Virus record (IMG/VR): IMGVR_UViG_3300047560_000770
Span: 1 to 37,740 of that record
DNA length: 37,740 nt
Source: a virus
Reading direction: 5' to 3' (one strand)
Positions 16,932 through 24,286 of this stretch are shown one piece after another (the stretch's first letter is position 1; each line of letters opens with the position of its first letter). The notes beneath the pieces were generated by a model. The model ran no database searches and was not told where the DNA came from. It saw nothing but the letters and a program-made list of their open reading frames with translations. Position numbers and translations under genes: made by a program.

Positions 16932-17570
16932 TCACACTTGATGATGAAATATTGTATTATCTTTTGGCAGTTGTGTCAAGGTGAATTTCACATTATCCTT
17001 CAAATTTTCTAAGGTACTGTCATTCACTAGGGTATAATCAACCCTTTGACCAATCCATGCCCATTCACTTTCATGGACATTATACTGATCCATTGTATTG
17101 ATCCCAACTGTATTGGTAGACATTGCGTCATTGTACCAGATAGGATCTTCTCCTCGTTTCACACGAATAATGGTACCGCCGACACTCCGGATAAAATTGA
17201 TCTCGTTAGGAAAACGAACGTCAGATATAACCACATCATTATATCCGTGAATACGTTTCTCAAGAGCGGCTACCCAGATGTTATCTGCAATACCCTCACG
17301 ACACGCTTCTGTACCAAACTTCTGTAGAATGAGGCGAGGGGTCACCTCATATCCAAGTTTCATAGACCACCAAGGGTCTACACGCTCACGAAAGGCTCGT
17401 GAAGCATTACTATCACCTTCTAAAAGACCACGTGGCCACGTAAAGATTGTAGCAACTGCATCCTTTAGAGCATCAGCGAAAGCAAAGCCGTGATACCCAT
17501 GCTCTCTAACAAGGATATCACGGACAGTACCTTTGCCGGATCCTATGAATCCAACAAGTCCTATAATCAT
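16932..17570 (-). CDS. 1: Deoxynucleoside monophosphate kinase (gp1-like)
   Basis: 212 residues. The P-loop GFIGSGKGT is at 7-15. YHGFAFADALKDAVATIF and TPRLILQKFGTEACREG...NIWVAALEK are typical of T4 gp1 dNMP kinase, and VVISDVRFPNE follows at about 115. It phosphorylates dNMPs to dNDPs, supplying dNTP synthesis for phage DNA. The ATG overlaps the stop of the preceding glycosyltransferase-like gene (TAATG). With dUTPase further along, the window carries part of the phage nucleotide pathway. Confidence 0.93.
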   Translation of the reverse strand: MIIGLVGFIGSGKGTVRDILVREHGYHGFAFADALKDAVATIFTWPRGLLEGDSNASRAFRERVDPWWSMKLGYEVTPRLILQKFGTEACREGIADNIWVAALEKRIHGYNDVVISDVRFPNEINFIRSVGGTIIRVKRGEDPIWYNDAMSTNTVGINTMDQYNVHESEWAWIGQRVDYTLVNDSTLENLKDNVKFTLTQLPKDNTIFHHQV

Positions 17571-18376
17571 TATCTCAAGTTTCCTGTCATTGCTGCGACT
17601 GCGGGAAGATCACCTTGGAAGCCATATGTACCAACGTGAGTTGTTTTCATCCATGGGCATAGCCAAATCTTGATACCGATCTTGCGTGACCACTGACAGA
17701 ACATATAATCTTCTGAAAGATATCTATGAGATTCAGGATCAATGATCGTATCAAAGTATGCATGAATGTAACGTGAGCCGTCGAAGTTGGCTTGACCAAC
17801 ATGATCTGGCTTATAGTTAAATTCAGGATATGCTTCTTTAAACTTATCAAAGACTTCACGCTTGACCATCATATAGCCAGTACCAATCTCTAGAACTTCT
17901 ACAGGTTCAGTTACCTTAAAGGTAGTTGTACCTGGAACTGGATTGAATACATAATCACCAGTAATCTGGTCTAACTGATGTGGAGCAAAATTTGGGTTGT
18001 CTGTGTTTTTCTTGACAGCAGTTGCCACATTGCCCCAATTGATAGACTTCTTAGGATAAGGACCACCAATGATATCACGATCAAGTGCTAGTAGAGCAAG
18101 GACGTCCTGAGGATTGAACTGAATATCAGCATCAATGAAAAGTAGGTGAGTGCAGCCAGAGCGAAGAAACTCGTCAACCAGATAGTTTCGGGCTCGGGTG
18201 ATTAGCGATTCATTAAAGATGAAAGAAAAGCGGCACTCAATGCCGTATTGAATACAAGTGGCTTGTAGGTCTAGAATTGATTTGGTATATAAACCAAGAC
18301 ACTGTCCACCGTAACAGGGAGTTGCAACAAATAATTTCTTCTTTCTCAAATCATCTGTTGAAATTTTAATTTCCAT
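17570..18376 (-). CDS. Glycosyltransferase-like (GT-A) protein
   Basis: 268 residues from ATG 18376, preferred over ATG 18388 because GGAG lies 6 bases before it. KKLFVATPCYGGQCLGLYTKSIL opens the fold. THLLFIDADIQFNPQDVLALL (about 85-105) carries the D-x-D metal site and is followed by IIGGPYPKKSINW. The C-terminal SEDYMFCQWSRKIGIKIW...THVGTYGFQGD is the usual second half of this family in phages. It is separated from the other sugar-transfer genes and placed before the dNMP kinase gene, which hints at base or nucleotide modification, but the substrate is unknown. Confidence 0.75.
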   Translation of the reverse strand: MEIKISTDDLRKKKLFVATPCYGGQCLGLYTKSILDLQATCIQYGIECRFSFIFNESLITRARNYLVDEFLRSGCTHLLFIDADIQFNPQDVLALLALDRDIIGGPYPKKSINWGNVATAVKKNTDNPNFAPHQLDQITGDYVFNPVPGTTTFKVTEPVEVLEIGTGYMMVKREVFDKFKEAYPEFNYKPDHVGQANFDGSRYIHAYFDTIIDPESHRYLSEDYMFCQWSRKIGIKIWLCPWMKTTHVGTYGFQGDLPAVAAMTGNLR

Positions 18377-18390
18377 ATTGTTCTCCATAC

Positions 18391-18425
18391 ACGAAAAGCG
18401 CAGGGGCAGATTGTGCCCCCACGCT
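18391..18425 (-). terminator. Rho-independent terminator after winged-helix gene
   Basis: On the minus strand AGCGTGGGGGCA pairs with TGCCCCTGCGCT (12 bp including two wobble pairs) around a CAATC loop, followed by TTTTCG. It lies between the winged-helix gene stop and the next glycosyltransferase-like gene, insulating the regulator from the replication operon. Confidence 0.8.
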
Positions 18426-18448
18426 TATATAGCATACTTTATATAAGA

Positions 18449-18676
18449 TTAGTATGTTTCTGCAAGACGATAGAAAGCGGTGCGCTTACCATTGACGTTG
18501 CGATAGTTAGTATAAATGTTGTAATATTCACGTAGATCATGAACACGCTTGCCAACAGTCTCACGTGGAACACGAGCCATACGTGCAATGCTATCAGCAG
18601 TAACACCAGCGCCGGTGTTATACTTTAGAAGGACGTTTTCAATCTTCTCGATCTGAGTCTTACGTGGGGTAGCCAT
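18449..18676 (-). CDS. Small winged helix-turn-helix DNA-binding protein
   Basis: 75 residues, ATG with GGAG 8 bases upstream. KIENVLLKYNTGAGVTADSIARMARVPRETVGKRVHDLREYY reads as helix-helix-turn-recognition helix. The tail NIYTNYRNVNGKRTAFYRLAE gives a two-strand wing, so the whole protein is one winged-helix domain. It is probably a transcription regulator. It is monocistronic: a sigma70 promoter with nested inverted repeats lies upstream and a strong terminator follows. That arrangement suits an autoregulated repressor or activator, but its operator and targets are inferred. T4 MotA is a different, larger protein. Confidence 0.75.
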   Translation of the reverse strand: MATPRKTQIEKIENVLLKYNTGAGVTADSIARMARVPRETVGKRVHDLREYYNIYTNYRNVNGKRTAFYRLAETY

Positions 18677-18702
18677 TATACATTCTCCATTTCAAAGTTA
18701 TC

Positions 18703-18751
18703 GGTGTTGGTGGTCGTGAAAGGAAAGGACCCGTGTATAACCACCAACACC
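18703..18751 (-). promoter_or_regulatory. Leader hairpin exposing an anti-ribosome-site loop
   Basis: On the minus strand GGTGTTGGTGGT (18751-18740) and ACCACCAACACC (18714-18703) are perfectly complementary over 12 bp. They enclose a 25-base loop ending CCTTTCCTTTCACG. The predicted transcript start is close to 18750, so the RNA would begin with this stem. Loop plus closing base contain TTTCCTTTCACGA, the reverse complement of the leader TCGTGAAAGGAAA of the CobS-like gene and, over 12 bases, of the CobT-like gene. Confidence 0.65.
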
Positions 18752-18769
18752 ATTTTATTATACACGGGT
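18729..18769. promoter_or_regulatory. 12-bp inverted repeat over the -10 box, probable operator
   Basis: ACCCGTGTATAA at 18729-18740 and its perfect reverse complement TTATACACGGGT at 18758-18769 flank 17 bases. The right arm overlaps the -10 hexamer and part of the spacer. The arms interlace with the leader hairpin arms in the order A-B-A'-B', so as RNA the two stems form a pseudoknot or compete. As DNA it is well placed for a dimeric repressor. Confidence 0.6.
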
Positions 18770-18785
18770 GTTCTTGTTATGTCAC
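18757..18785 (-). promoter_or_regulatory. Sigma70-type promoter for winged-helix gene
   Basis: Reverse strand GTGACA (18785-18780, five of six consensus), a 17-bp spacer and TATAAT (18762-18757). An imperfect 8-bp dyad (18781-18788 with 18804-18811, one mismatch) touches the -35 box. Confidence 0.75.
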
Positions 18786-18820
18786 GGGCTTCTCAACCAA
18801 GTTCCCGGGACACCAGCATT

Positions 18821-20005
18821 TCAAAACGCTACTTCTTCGGTAACGTCGGGAGTCGCCTGTTCAGCCACAGGAGCCGGGTCAATCGTCTCATCGACTTTCT
18901 TATACAATTCCATAAAGGCATTCTTAGTATCCACATCAAAGCGGTTCAGACAAAGTTCGATTGCTTTCACTTTATTCTGACCAAAGATAGCATAAGCCTC
19001 GCAGATATGAACGAGACGACGAGTCGAGATAATCTCGGACAAAGCACCTTCATAGAAGGACTTGCGAATAACGTCTGCCCAAGTAACCATCTTGTCAACA
19101 AAGTCATTGGCTTCAAGCCCCGAAGCACTCAGAACATTTGTGAGAATTTTCGACTCGACTTTAGCAGACGGATATTCTTGTTCCATCGTGATAGAGAAAC
19201 GCTCAAGGAACGCTTCGTTCATAACGTTAGTACCGATGAAACGACCATCGTCAGAGCCCTTACCCTTAGTGTTTGCAGTAGCAATCACATTGAAGCCAGG
19301 AGCAGGATGCACAACACGATTAGTCTTTTTGAGATAGACAGCCTTGCCTTCAAGGACAGGCTGCAAACACATCATCTTGTTGGAACCAAGGTCAACTTCG
19401 TCAAGAAGAAGAACGGCACCACGATTCATGGCAGTGATAACAGGACCATCTTGCCAAACAGTTTCACCATTAACAAGACGGAAGCCACCGATCAAGTCAT
19501 CTTCGTCAGTTTCAATCGTGATATTAACACGAACCAGTTCACGCTTTTCAGCAGCGCAAACCTGTTCGATCATCATAGTCTTACCGTTACCAGAAAGACC
19601 AGTAACATACGCAGGATAGAACTTGCGAGACTTGATAATGCTGCGAACATCAGCAAAGTTACCAAACGGGACATAGCCAGTAGCCTTTTCAGGCACAAGC
19701 GACATTTCAGCATTATGCGAAAGAACAGACGGAGCAACCATAGCAACCGCTGTTTTAGGAACAACATTCACTTTAGCAACTTTCTTTTTAAGAGGGGTTA
19801 CATTTGATTTTGAATTTGAAAACGACTTGATCGAATAGAGACCACGACCAACACGGACAGACGGGTCATTAAACAACCAATGTGGACGGGGAACATCATA
19901 CTTAGCAGCAATTTCATCCGCTTGCTTACGGGTGATTTCCGTAACAGCACCGAGTTCAAAAAGCACCTTGTCGAGGAACAATTCCCGGGAATCAAACTTA
20001 GCCAT
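18821..20005 (-). CDS. cobS: MoxR/CobS-like AAA+ ATPase
   Basis: 394 residues from ATG 20005. The ATG at 20014 lies only 2 bases after the AAAGGA site, so the inner start is preferred. Walker A GLSGNGKT (about 136-143), Walker B VLLLDEVD (198-205), sensor 1 IATANT (241-246) and the arginine-finger region AFLERF (265-270) are all present. IETDEDDLIGGFRLVNGETVWQDGPVITAMNRGAVLLLDEVD is characteristic of CobS/MoxR ATPases. In cobalamin synthesis CobS works with CobT and CobN to insert cobalt; MoxR proteins pair with VWA proteins as chaperones. Here the VWA partner is directly upstream and no CobN is seen, so a chaperone-like role is at least as likely as chelation. The N-terminal 100 residues are a separate, probably adaptor, region. 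Confidence 0.85.
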   Translation of the reverse strand: MAKFDSRELFLDKVLFELGAVTEITRKQADEIAAKYDVPRPHWLFNDPSVRVGRGLYSIKSFSNSKSNVTPLKKKVAKVNVVPKTAVAMVAPSVLSHNAEMSLVPEKATGYVPFGNFADVRSIIKSRKFYPAYVTGLSGNGKTMMIEQVCAAEKRELVRVNITIETDEDDLIGGFRLVNGETVWQDGPVITAMNRGAVLLLDEVDLGSNKMMCLQPVLEGKAVYLKKTNRVVHPAPGFNVIATANTKGKGSDDGRFIGTNVMNEAFLERFSITMEQEYPSAKVESKILTNVLSASGLEANDFVDKMVTWADVIRKSFYEGALSEIISTRRLVHICEAYAIFGQNKVKAIELCLNRFDVDTKNAFMELYKKVDETIDPAPVAEQATPDVTEEVAF

Positions 20006-20042
20006 ATCGAACATTTCCTTTCACGATTTTCGATTATGATGT

Positions 20043-20071
20043 ATTATAGCATCAGGAATGGGTGTTGTCAA
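20043..20071 (-). promoter_or_regulatory. Sigma70-type promoter for CobS-like gene
   Basis: Reverse strand TTGACA (20071-20066), a 17-bp spacer and TATAAT (20048-20043), an exact consensus match, 32 bases after the end of the CobT-like gene. Confidence 0.88.
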
Positions 20072-20096
20072 GCACTATTTTTGAATGACAACACCC
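20060..20096. promoter_or_regulatory. 11-bp inverted repeat over the -35 box of the CobS-like promoter
   Basis: GGGTGTTGTCA (20060-20070) and TGACAACACCC (20086-20096) are perfect inverted arms with a 15-base spacer; the left arm contains most of the -35 hexamer. No T-run follows on either side, so an operator fits better than a terminator. The core GGTGTTG also forms part of the winged-helix leader inverted repeat. Confidence 0.55.
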
Positions 20097-20102
20097 TTGA
20101 TT

Positions 20103-22283
20103 TTACGCTACTTTTTTGGACTGTTTAGCAATCCGTTCCACAAACTGACGAAGCAGAACACGGTTAACAGTCTTTTTCTGGGCAAACTTGGAGAAAGCGG
20201 AAGCCATCTTGCGGACAGTCATCTTCTTTTCACCAGAGTTATCAATCTCCAGATTGTTCTCCGTGTTCTTCATCGACTTAGTGTCAATGATGTAGTATTC
20301 GTCATAACCAGCACTCCTGACAGGATAGTATTTGTTATCTGACCAGAACTTGCGGGCTTTGGCATAAGCCTCAGGATTGCCGTTAGCGATGTTAAACTCG
20401 TTTTCGACACTCTTGAAATTGCAACGCTCATAAAGAAAGAAGCCAACTAGATTGCAGTTGATACGATCTTTAAGAATACGCAGCAACGTATTTGTGTTAT
20501 CACGAGTCAAAGACCATTCATGAGGATGCCAATCATACGTTTTGTGTGTGATAGGATCAACATAAAAGTAACGGGTCTGATGACCCTTAGTGAGGGTACG
20601 TGGTTCAGTGGAGTTTTCAACACCAGCAGGACCATTCGACTCACCGTCAGTCAGCCAAACAACGTTAGTGATTTCCACTTTGTTGCGGATGATAAAGTCC
20701 TCAACAACCTTAGGGGCAATCATAATAGCGTCATTAAGCGGTGTACCACCCATACCGTCAGCATTGATATAACAATGTTGACCAGCACACCAGAGCATCG
20801 ACATTGCGAAGTTCATTTCTTCTGTGTTCATACGAGAAGAAAGAAAGTTACGCAACACAACACGTTGACCACGGATCACATTAGTTTTACCAATGTAAGA
20901 GAACGGACAATCAGAACCAGAATCCTTGAAAGCATACAACTCAAAAGGAACACCGATCTGCTTACAGAACAATGCAAGCGAGAAAGTCTGTTTCAGAGTT
21001 TCCATCAGATTGTAATGCATTGAACCAGACCAGTCAATGAACATCACAAACCCGTGGTTCTTACCCTTAGGGATAGTAGCAAGACGACGGAAGATATCAT
21101 CGTTATACTTGTAAGAATGGAGTTTATTTGTATCAATAACACCAGTCTTAGCAACGCTGATACGTGCATAGAGTTCAGCAGCCTTACGCTGTTCAAACTC
21201 TTTAACCATGAAAGAGATTGACTCTTTCTCTTTCATCTTCCAAGCCATCATATCCTTACGGGCATTGGCATGAGTTTCAGCATCAATACCACGTGACCAA
21301 CGACTAATAAGGTTTTTACCACTAACTTCATCACGCCATTCAGTCAGGACTTTCTTATAGTCGTGAACGGCTTTGTCCCAGTTGACAGTGGGCATCGTCA
21401 GATAAACGAAAGTGGAGTTTTCATTCTTGACAATTTCCTCAGACTTACGCTGCCACGTTTCGTCTGTTTCAGAACGAGGAGCATTGACGGGACGATCAGA
21501 TTCACCAGCACCATCACCAGCAGAGGCAGAACCGTTTATACCACCTTCACCACGATAACCCTGGGAGTCACCATCTTCATCAAAATCACCATCATCGTCA
21601 TACTCATCCCAATTATCAGAATCGAGTTCTGCATCACCGTCATCGTCAGCAATGAGAGTCAATTCCATTTCATTCATTTCTTCAAGTTTCTTCTTACAGT
21701 AGATATAAATTTCTTCCGTAAGAGAAACAACCTCAGCCCAAGTTTCAGCGTTCTCAACCTTCTTGAGCATAACCTTTTCTTCGGAAGAAAAGGTAAGATT
21801 AGAATGAATGTTACCACCCTTGAAATACATATTCAAACGGTCGATAAAGTTCATAGCATTAACGTCACGTTTAGCCGTGCCGAAAAAGTCACGATCAACT
21901 AGTTCTTTATAGCCGATCAGATAGTTACGACGACAGCCAGGATAACGACGCTTTTGACGTTTATCGATACGTGCATCTTCAATAACATTCAAGAAGCCTT
22001 GAATGGTACGACGCAGACCATCAGTAATCTTTTCACCAGGGAAAATCTTAGCAGCAAGATCATCCGCAGTTTGCTTGTATTCCTCAGCAGAAGGAGTATC
22101 AAGAGCGTGACCGGTCTCATGGACCAGAAGCAAGTCTTCCAGATCGTTAGAGATACCCTGCCAAATAGGGAGCATAAGAACACGGTTCTTGAGGTCGAAC
22201 ATAGCCGTCTTGAGGCTAGGGTTCTTCTGGACCGTAATATTTTCAGTGGCTAGCAGTTTAGCCAAAAGCGACTTGTCAGACAT
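20103..22283 (-). CDS. CobT-like protein: metalloprotease-like HETGH domain plus VWA domain
   Basis: 726 residues, ATG 22283 with AAAGGA upstream. The N-terminal domain carries HETGH (55-59), the HExxH zinc-protease signature, and NVIEDARIDKRQKRRYPG (99-116), where an E could be the third ligand. Residues about 212-260 are an acidic Asp/Gly-rich linker as in CobT. The C-terminal VWA domain has a complete MIDAS: DWSGS (417-421), GGTPLNDA and VVWLTDGES. VWA proteins of this kind are partners of MoxR/CobS ATPases, and the CobS-like gene follows at once. Similar cobS/cobT-like genes occur in other T4-like phages with unsettled roles. Whether the HETGH site cleaves peptides or is structural cannot be told from sequence. 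Confidence 0.82.
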   Translation of the reverse strand: MSDKSLLAKLLATENITVQKNPSLKTAMFDLKNRVLMLPIWQGISNDLEDLLLVHETGHALDTPSAEEYKQTADDLAAKIFPGEKITDGLRRTIQGFLNVIEDARIDKRQKRRYPGCRRNYLIGYKELVDRDFFGTAKRDVNAMNFIDRLNMYFKGGNIHSNLTFSSEEKVMLKKVENAETWAEVVSLTEEIYIYCKKKLEEMNEMELTLIADDDGDAELDSDNWDEYDDDGDFDEDGDSQGYRGEGGINGSASAGDGAGESDRPVNAPRSETDETWQRKSEEIVKNENSTFVYLTMPTVNWDKAVHDYKKVLTEWRDEVSGKNLISRWSRGIDAETHANARKDMMAWKMKEKESISFMVKEFEQRKAAELYARISVAKTGVIDTNKLHSYKYNDDIFRRLATIPKGKNHGFVMFIDWSGSMHYNLMETLKQTFSLALFCKQIGVPFELYAFKDSGSDCPFSYIGKTNVIRGQRVVLRNFLSSRMNTEEMNFAMSMLWCAGQHCYINADGMGGTPLNDAIMIAPKVVEDFIIRNKVEITNVVWLTDGESNGPAGVENSTEPRTLTKGHQTRYFYVDPITHKTYDWHPHEWSLTRDNTNTLLRILKDRINCNLVGFFLYERCNFKSVENEFNIANGNPEAYAKARKFWSDNKYYPVRSAGYDEYYIIDTKSMKNTENNLEIDNSGEKKMTVRKMASAFSKFAQKKTVNRVLLRQFVERIAKQSKKVA

Positions 22284-22305
22284 ATGATTCCTTTCACGAT
22301 TTTCA
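22281..22305 (-). promoter_or_regulatory. Conserved leader and ribosome site, shared with the CobS-like gene
   Basis: Minus-strand GAAAATCGTGAAAGGAA lies just before this start codon and, identically over 17 bases, before the CobS-like gene (20015-20033 region). It includes the AAAGGA ribosome site. Conservation beyond the ribosome site points to a shared control element. Confidence 0.6.
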
Positions 22306-22307
22306 TA

Positions 22308-22336
22308 AGTATAGCAAATCTAGATCGATTTGTCAA
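22308..22336 (-). promoter_or_regulatory. Sigma70-type promoter for CobT-like gene
   Basis: Reverse strand TTGACA (22336-22331), a 17-bp spacer and TATACT (22313-22308). It lies between the 43-residue membrane protein stop and the CobT-like ATG. Confidence 0.8.
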
Positions 22337-22348
22337 GTCCTAATAAAA

Positions 22349-22480
22349 TCAACGCTTTGCGGGGAACTTACTTGCAATCCACGCTACGGAATAGATCAGA
22401 ATGTAAACACCCGCTACCATCAGGAAGATTTCCGCAACTTCACCCGTGTGTTTCAGTTTATCAAAATCAAAATAATGCAT
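22349..22480 (-). CDS. Small single-pass membrane protein
   Basis: 43 residues. The ATG at 22480 overlaps the DNA methyltransferase stop (TGATG), with AGGTG 5 bases upstream. MHYFDFDKLKHTGE is followed by one hydrophobic helix, VAEIFLMVAGVYILIYSVAWIA, and a basic end, SKFPAKR, giving a probable N-out topology by the positive-inside rule. Function unknown. It is supported by its ribosome site, stop overlap and clean transmembrane pattern. Confidence 0.62.
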   Translation of the reverse strand: MHYFDFDKLKHTGEVAEIFLMVAGVYILIYSVAWIASKFPAKR

Positions 22481-24108
22481 CACTTCACCTTTTTGAATAC
22501 GAAGATTGGTTCATACTTTAACATGATCTTTTTACCATTGCTATCAATCTGGCAAAAGTTTTTCATCTTACCTTCAACAACATTCTCGGTTGTTTCTTCA
22601 CCAGTTAGAGCATTGACTGTGGTAATAGTCTCACCAGTCTCGGTCATTCTATTCCCACCAGGCATCTGTGCAAGAGCCATCTTTAGAGTTCCGACATATT
22701 CCATTCCTAACTCTTTTAGAATATTACACGAATCCTCCTCCAATGTCAAGAGTTTTCCATCGAACGCAGCATCCGCAATGTTCCACAATAGATACCGATC
22801 TTTTTTTAGGTATTCTACCGCAGTCTCAAGAGTAGGTCTAAGGAATCCGTCGACCCATGCACCATACTGATTAAACTTATGACACGACTGTTCTGGATCA
22901 TCAGAGTAAACTTCCTTAGCAAAGTAAGGAGGTGATGTGAACACCATATCTAGTTTACCCTTATACTTCTTAAAGCCCTTCTGAAACTGTGCTACCTCAG
23001 ACCCACACTGGAAAATCTCATATGTGTGTGATTTAGGGAATAGGCTGCCTGATTCTCTGATGTTCTCATTGAAGAAATCAGCCACCTCGTGATACTTGGT
23101 TCTACCAGGCCCAGTGTTATGATCAGTGTTAGGGTCAGTACCCACGTAATGAATAGTTCTTTTGTCATCTACTGCCATGGCTCCTAAAATGCGACCAGCC
23201 CAACCACAAGAAGGATCCCAAATGATGATCTTATCTTGGTCAGCAATGTGACTCGTATATTTCTCATATAGATAACGAGCGGTCAATGGTGGAAAGTTAA
23301 CTGCATACTGACAGAAGGACACTCTGAAAGACTTTAGCCCTAGAGGGAACACCTTCTGTCCTAGTTTAAACAGACGAATGGTATATGCGTTAGAACGTTC
23401 TTTGCTCACGTTAGTTCTGCAACGTTCTGGAACAGTCATTGCAAAGTCATAATCTACAATGATGTTCTGCTTCTTACTAACTGTAGCACTGTAACCAGTA
23501 TATTGCTTATCTTCTTTAACTGGACATAACCAGTAGTCCCAACCTTCTACTGTTTCCATAAACTTAATAAACTTTTCAGCAGACTCAACATTATGGGGTG
23601 TTGAACTTATCAAGACAGAATCGTTGTATGATACAGGATTTGAATGATGATAGAAAGAGTCACGCTTGAAATGTCGTGATGCATAGGTAACGAATGTATC
23701 AAGCAAACTATCATCAACAAAGTAATCATAGATTGACTTAGGATCACCTTTAGTCGTGTATGATATCTTTGTTTTCATCATGGTAGGAAACCACTGATTG
23801 ACAGCATTACCAATTATGGATGTATTACGAATGACATCCTTCTCACCAGTTCTCTGATCAACTGTTTCAAACTCATGAGCAGGATAAGAAACCATCTTCT
23901 GAAAGTTATCGATAATACCTTCTCTATCAAAACCTACACGAGGAGGAATGCCTTCTTCATCCCATAGACGAACAACCTCCTTACGCATGTCAATAACCCA
24001 CTGACGAAATTCTGCATCAGTAGTCCATAGTAGTTCTTCAAATGTCTTATTGACCGAGGAGTTTAGTAGTTCGTTATTTCTCTCGTAAAACCAATTCAAA
24101 TGCGTCAT
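22480..24108 (-). CDS. DNA methyltransferase-like protein with long N-terminal domain
   Basis: 542 residues, ATG 24108 overlapping the previous gene by 35 bases. The C-terminal half has a SAM-binding motif I, IIIWDPSCGWAGR (294-306), then motif IV, MVFTSPPYF (388-396), the catalytic TSPPY of amino (N4-cytosine/N6-adenine) DNA methyltransferases. Motif I precedes IV with no target-recognition insert between them. The first 290 residues could supply sequence recognition and match nothing I know. It probably methylates phage DNA, giving protection from host restriction, but no restriction gene is nearby. TSPPY would also fit some RNA-modifying relatives. Confidence 0.75.
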   Translation of the reverse strand: MTHLNWFYERNNELLNSSVNKTFEELLWTTDAEFRQWVIDMRKEVVRLWDEEGIPPRVGFDREGIIDNFQKMVSYPAHEFETVDQRTGEKDVIRNTSIIGNAVNQWFPTMMKTKISYTTKGDPKSIYDYFVDDSLLDTFVTYASRHFKRDSFYHHSNPVSYNDSVLISSTPHNVESAEKFIKFMETVEGWDYWLCPVKEDKQYTGYSATVSKKQNIIVDYDFAMTVPERCRTNVSKERSNAYTIRLFKLGQKVFPLGLKSFRVSFCQYAVNFPPLTARYLYEKYTSHIADQDKIIIWDPSCGWAGRILGAMAVDDKRTIHYVGTDPNTDHNTGPGRTKYHEVADFFNENIRESGSLFPKSHTYEIFQCGSEVAQFQKGFKKYKGKLDMVFTSPPYFAKEVYSDDPEQSCHKFNQYGAWVDGFLRPTLETAVEYLKKDRYLLWNIADAAFDGKLLTLEEDSCNILKELGMEYVGTLKMALAQMPGGNRMTETGETITTVNALTGEETTENVVEGKMKNFCQIDSNGKKIMLKYEPIFVFKKVK

Positions 24109-24286
24109 CCGGATAAGTCCTATTCCATTGTAAATTCTTTAGTGTAACAACGCCAGCAACGTCTAGCATTTTGTCTATTATATAGGTTTCTTCTGTCATT
24201 GTCAAGTGATCGATATAGGGGAAGTCGGGCCTAACACGGACGACATCCCCACTCTGAAACGTCTTGAAGTTCTTTCTTATTTCCAT
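24074..24286 (-). CDS. Small beta-rich protein, unknown function
   Basis: 70 residues, ATG 24286, overlapping both neighbours: the 58-residue gene by 10 bases and the methyltransferase start by 35. FQSGDVVRVRPDFPYIDHL...YIIDKMLDVAGVVTLKNLQWNRTYPDDAFELV looks like a small five-strand SH3/KOW-like barrel, as in proteins that bind nucleic acid or protein partners. No catalytic residues are seen. The overlaps suggest coupled translation with the methyltransferase, for which it might be an accessory. Confidence 0.6.
   Translation of the reverse strand: MEIRKNFKTFQSGDVVRVRPDFPYIDHLTMTEETYIIDKMLDVAGVVTLKNLQWNRTYPDDAFELVLREK

Noticed and set aside
18715-18740. TATAAC on the plus strand as a divergent promoter at the winged-helix locus
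   Set aside because: Its -35 region (TCGTGA) is poor and there is no plus-strand gene; the sequence exists because of the inverted repeat.
18704-19807. 367-codon plus-strand frame
   Set aside because: Antisense to the CobS-like ATPase, which has intact Walker motifs; the frame starts at a GTG without a ribosome site.
21363-21902. 179-codon plus-strand frame inside the CobT-like gene
   Set aside because: Shadow of a gene with intact VWA and HETGH motifs; the apparent hydrophobicity comes from reading acidic Asp/Glu codons backwards.
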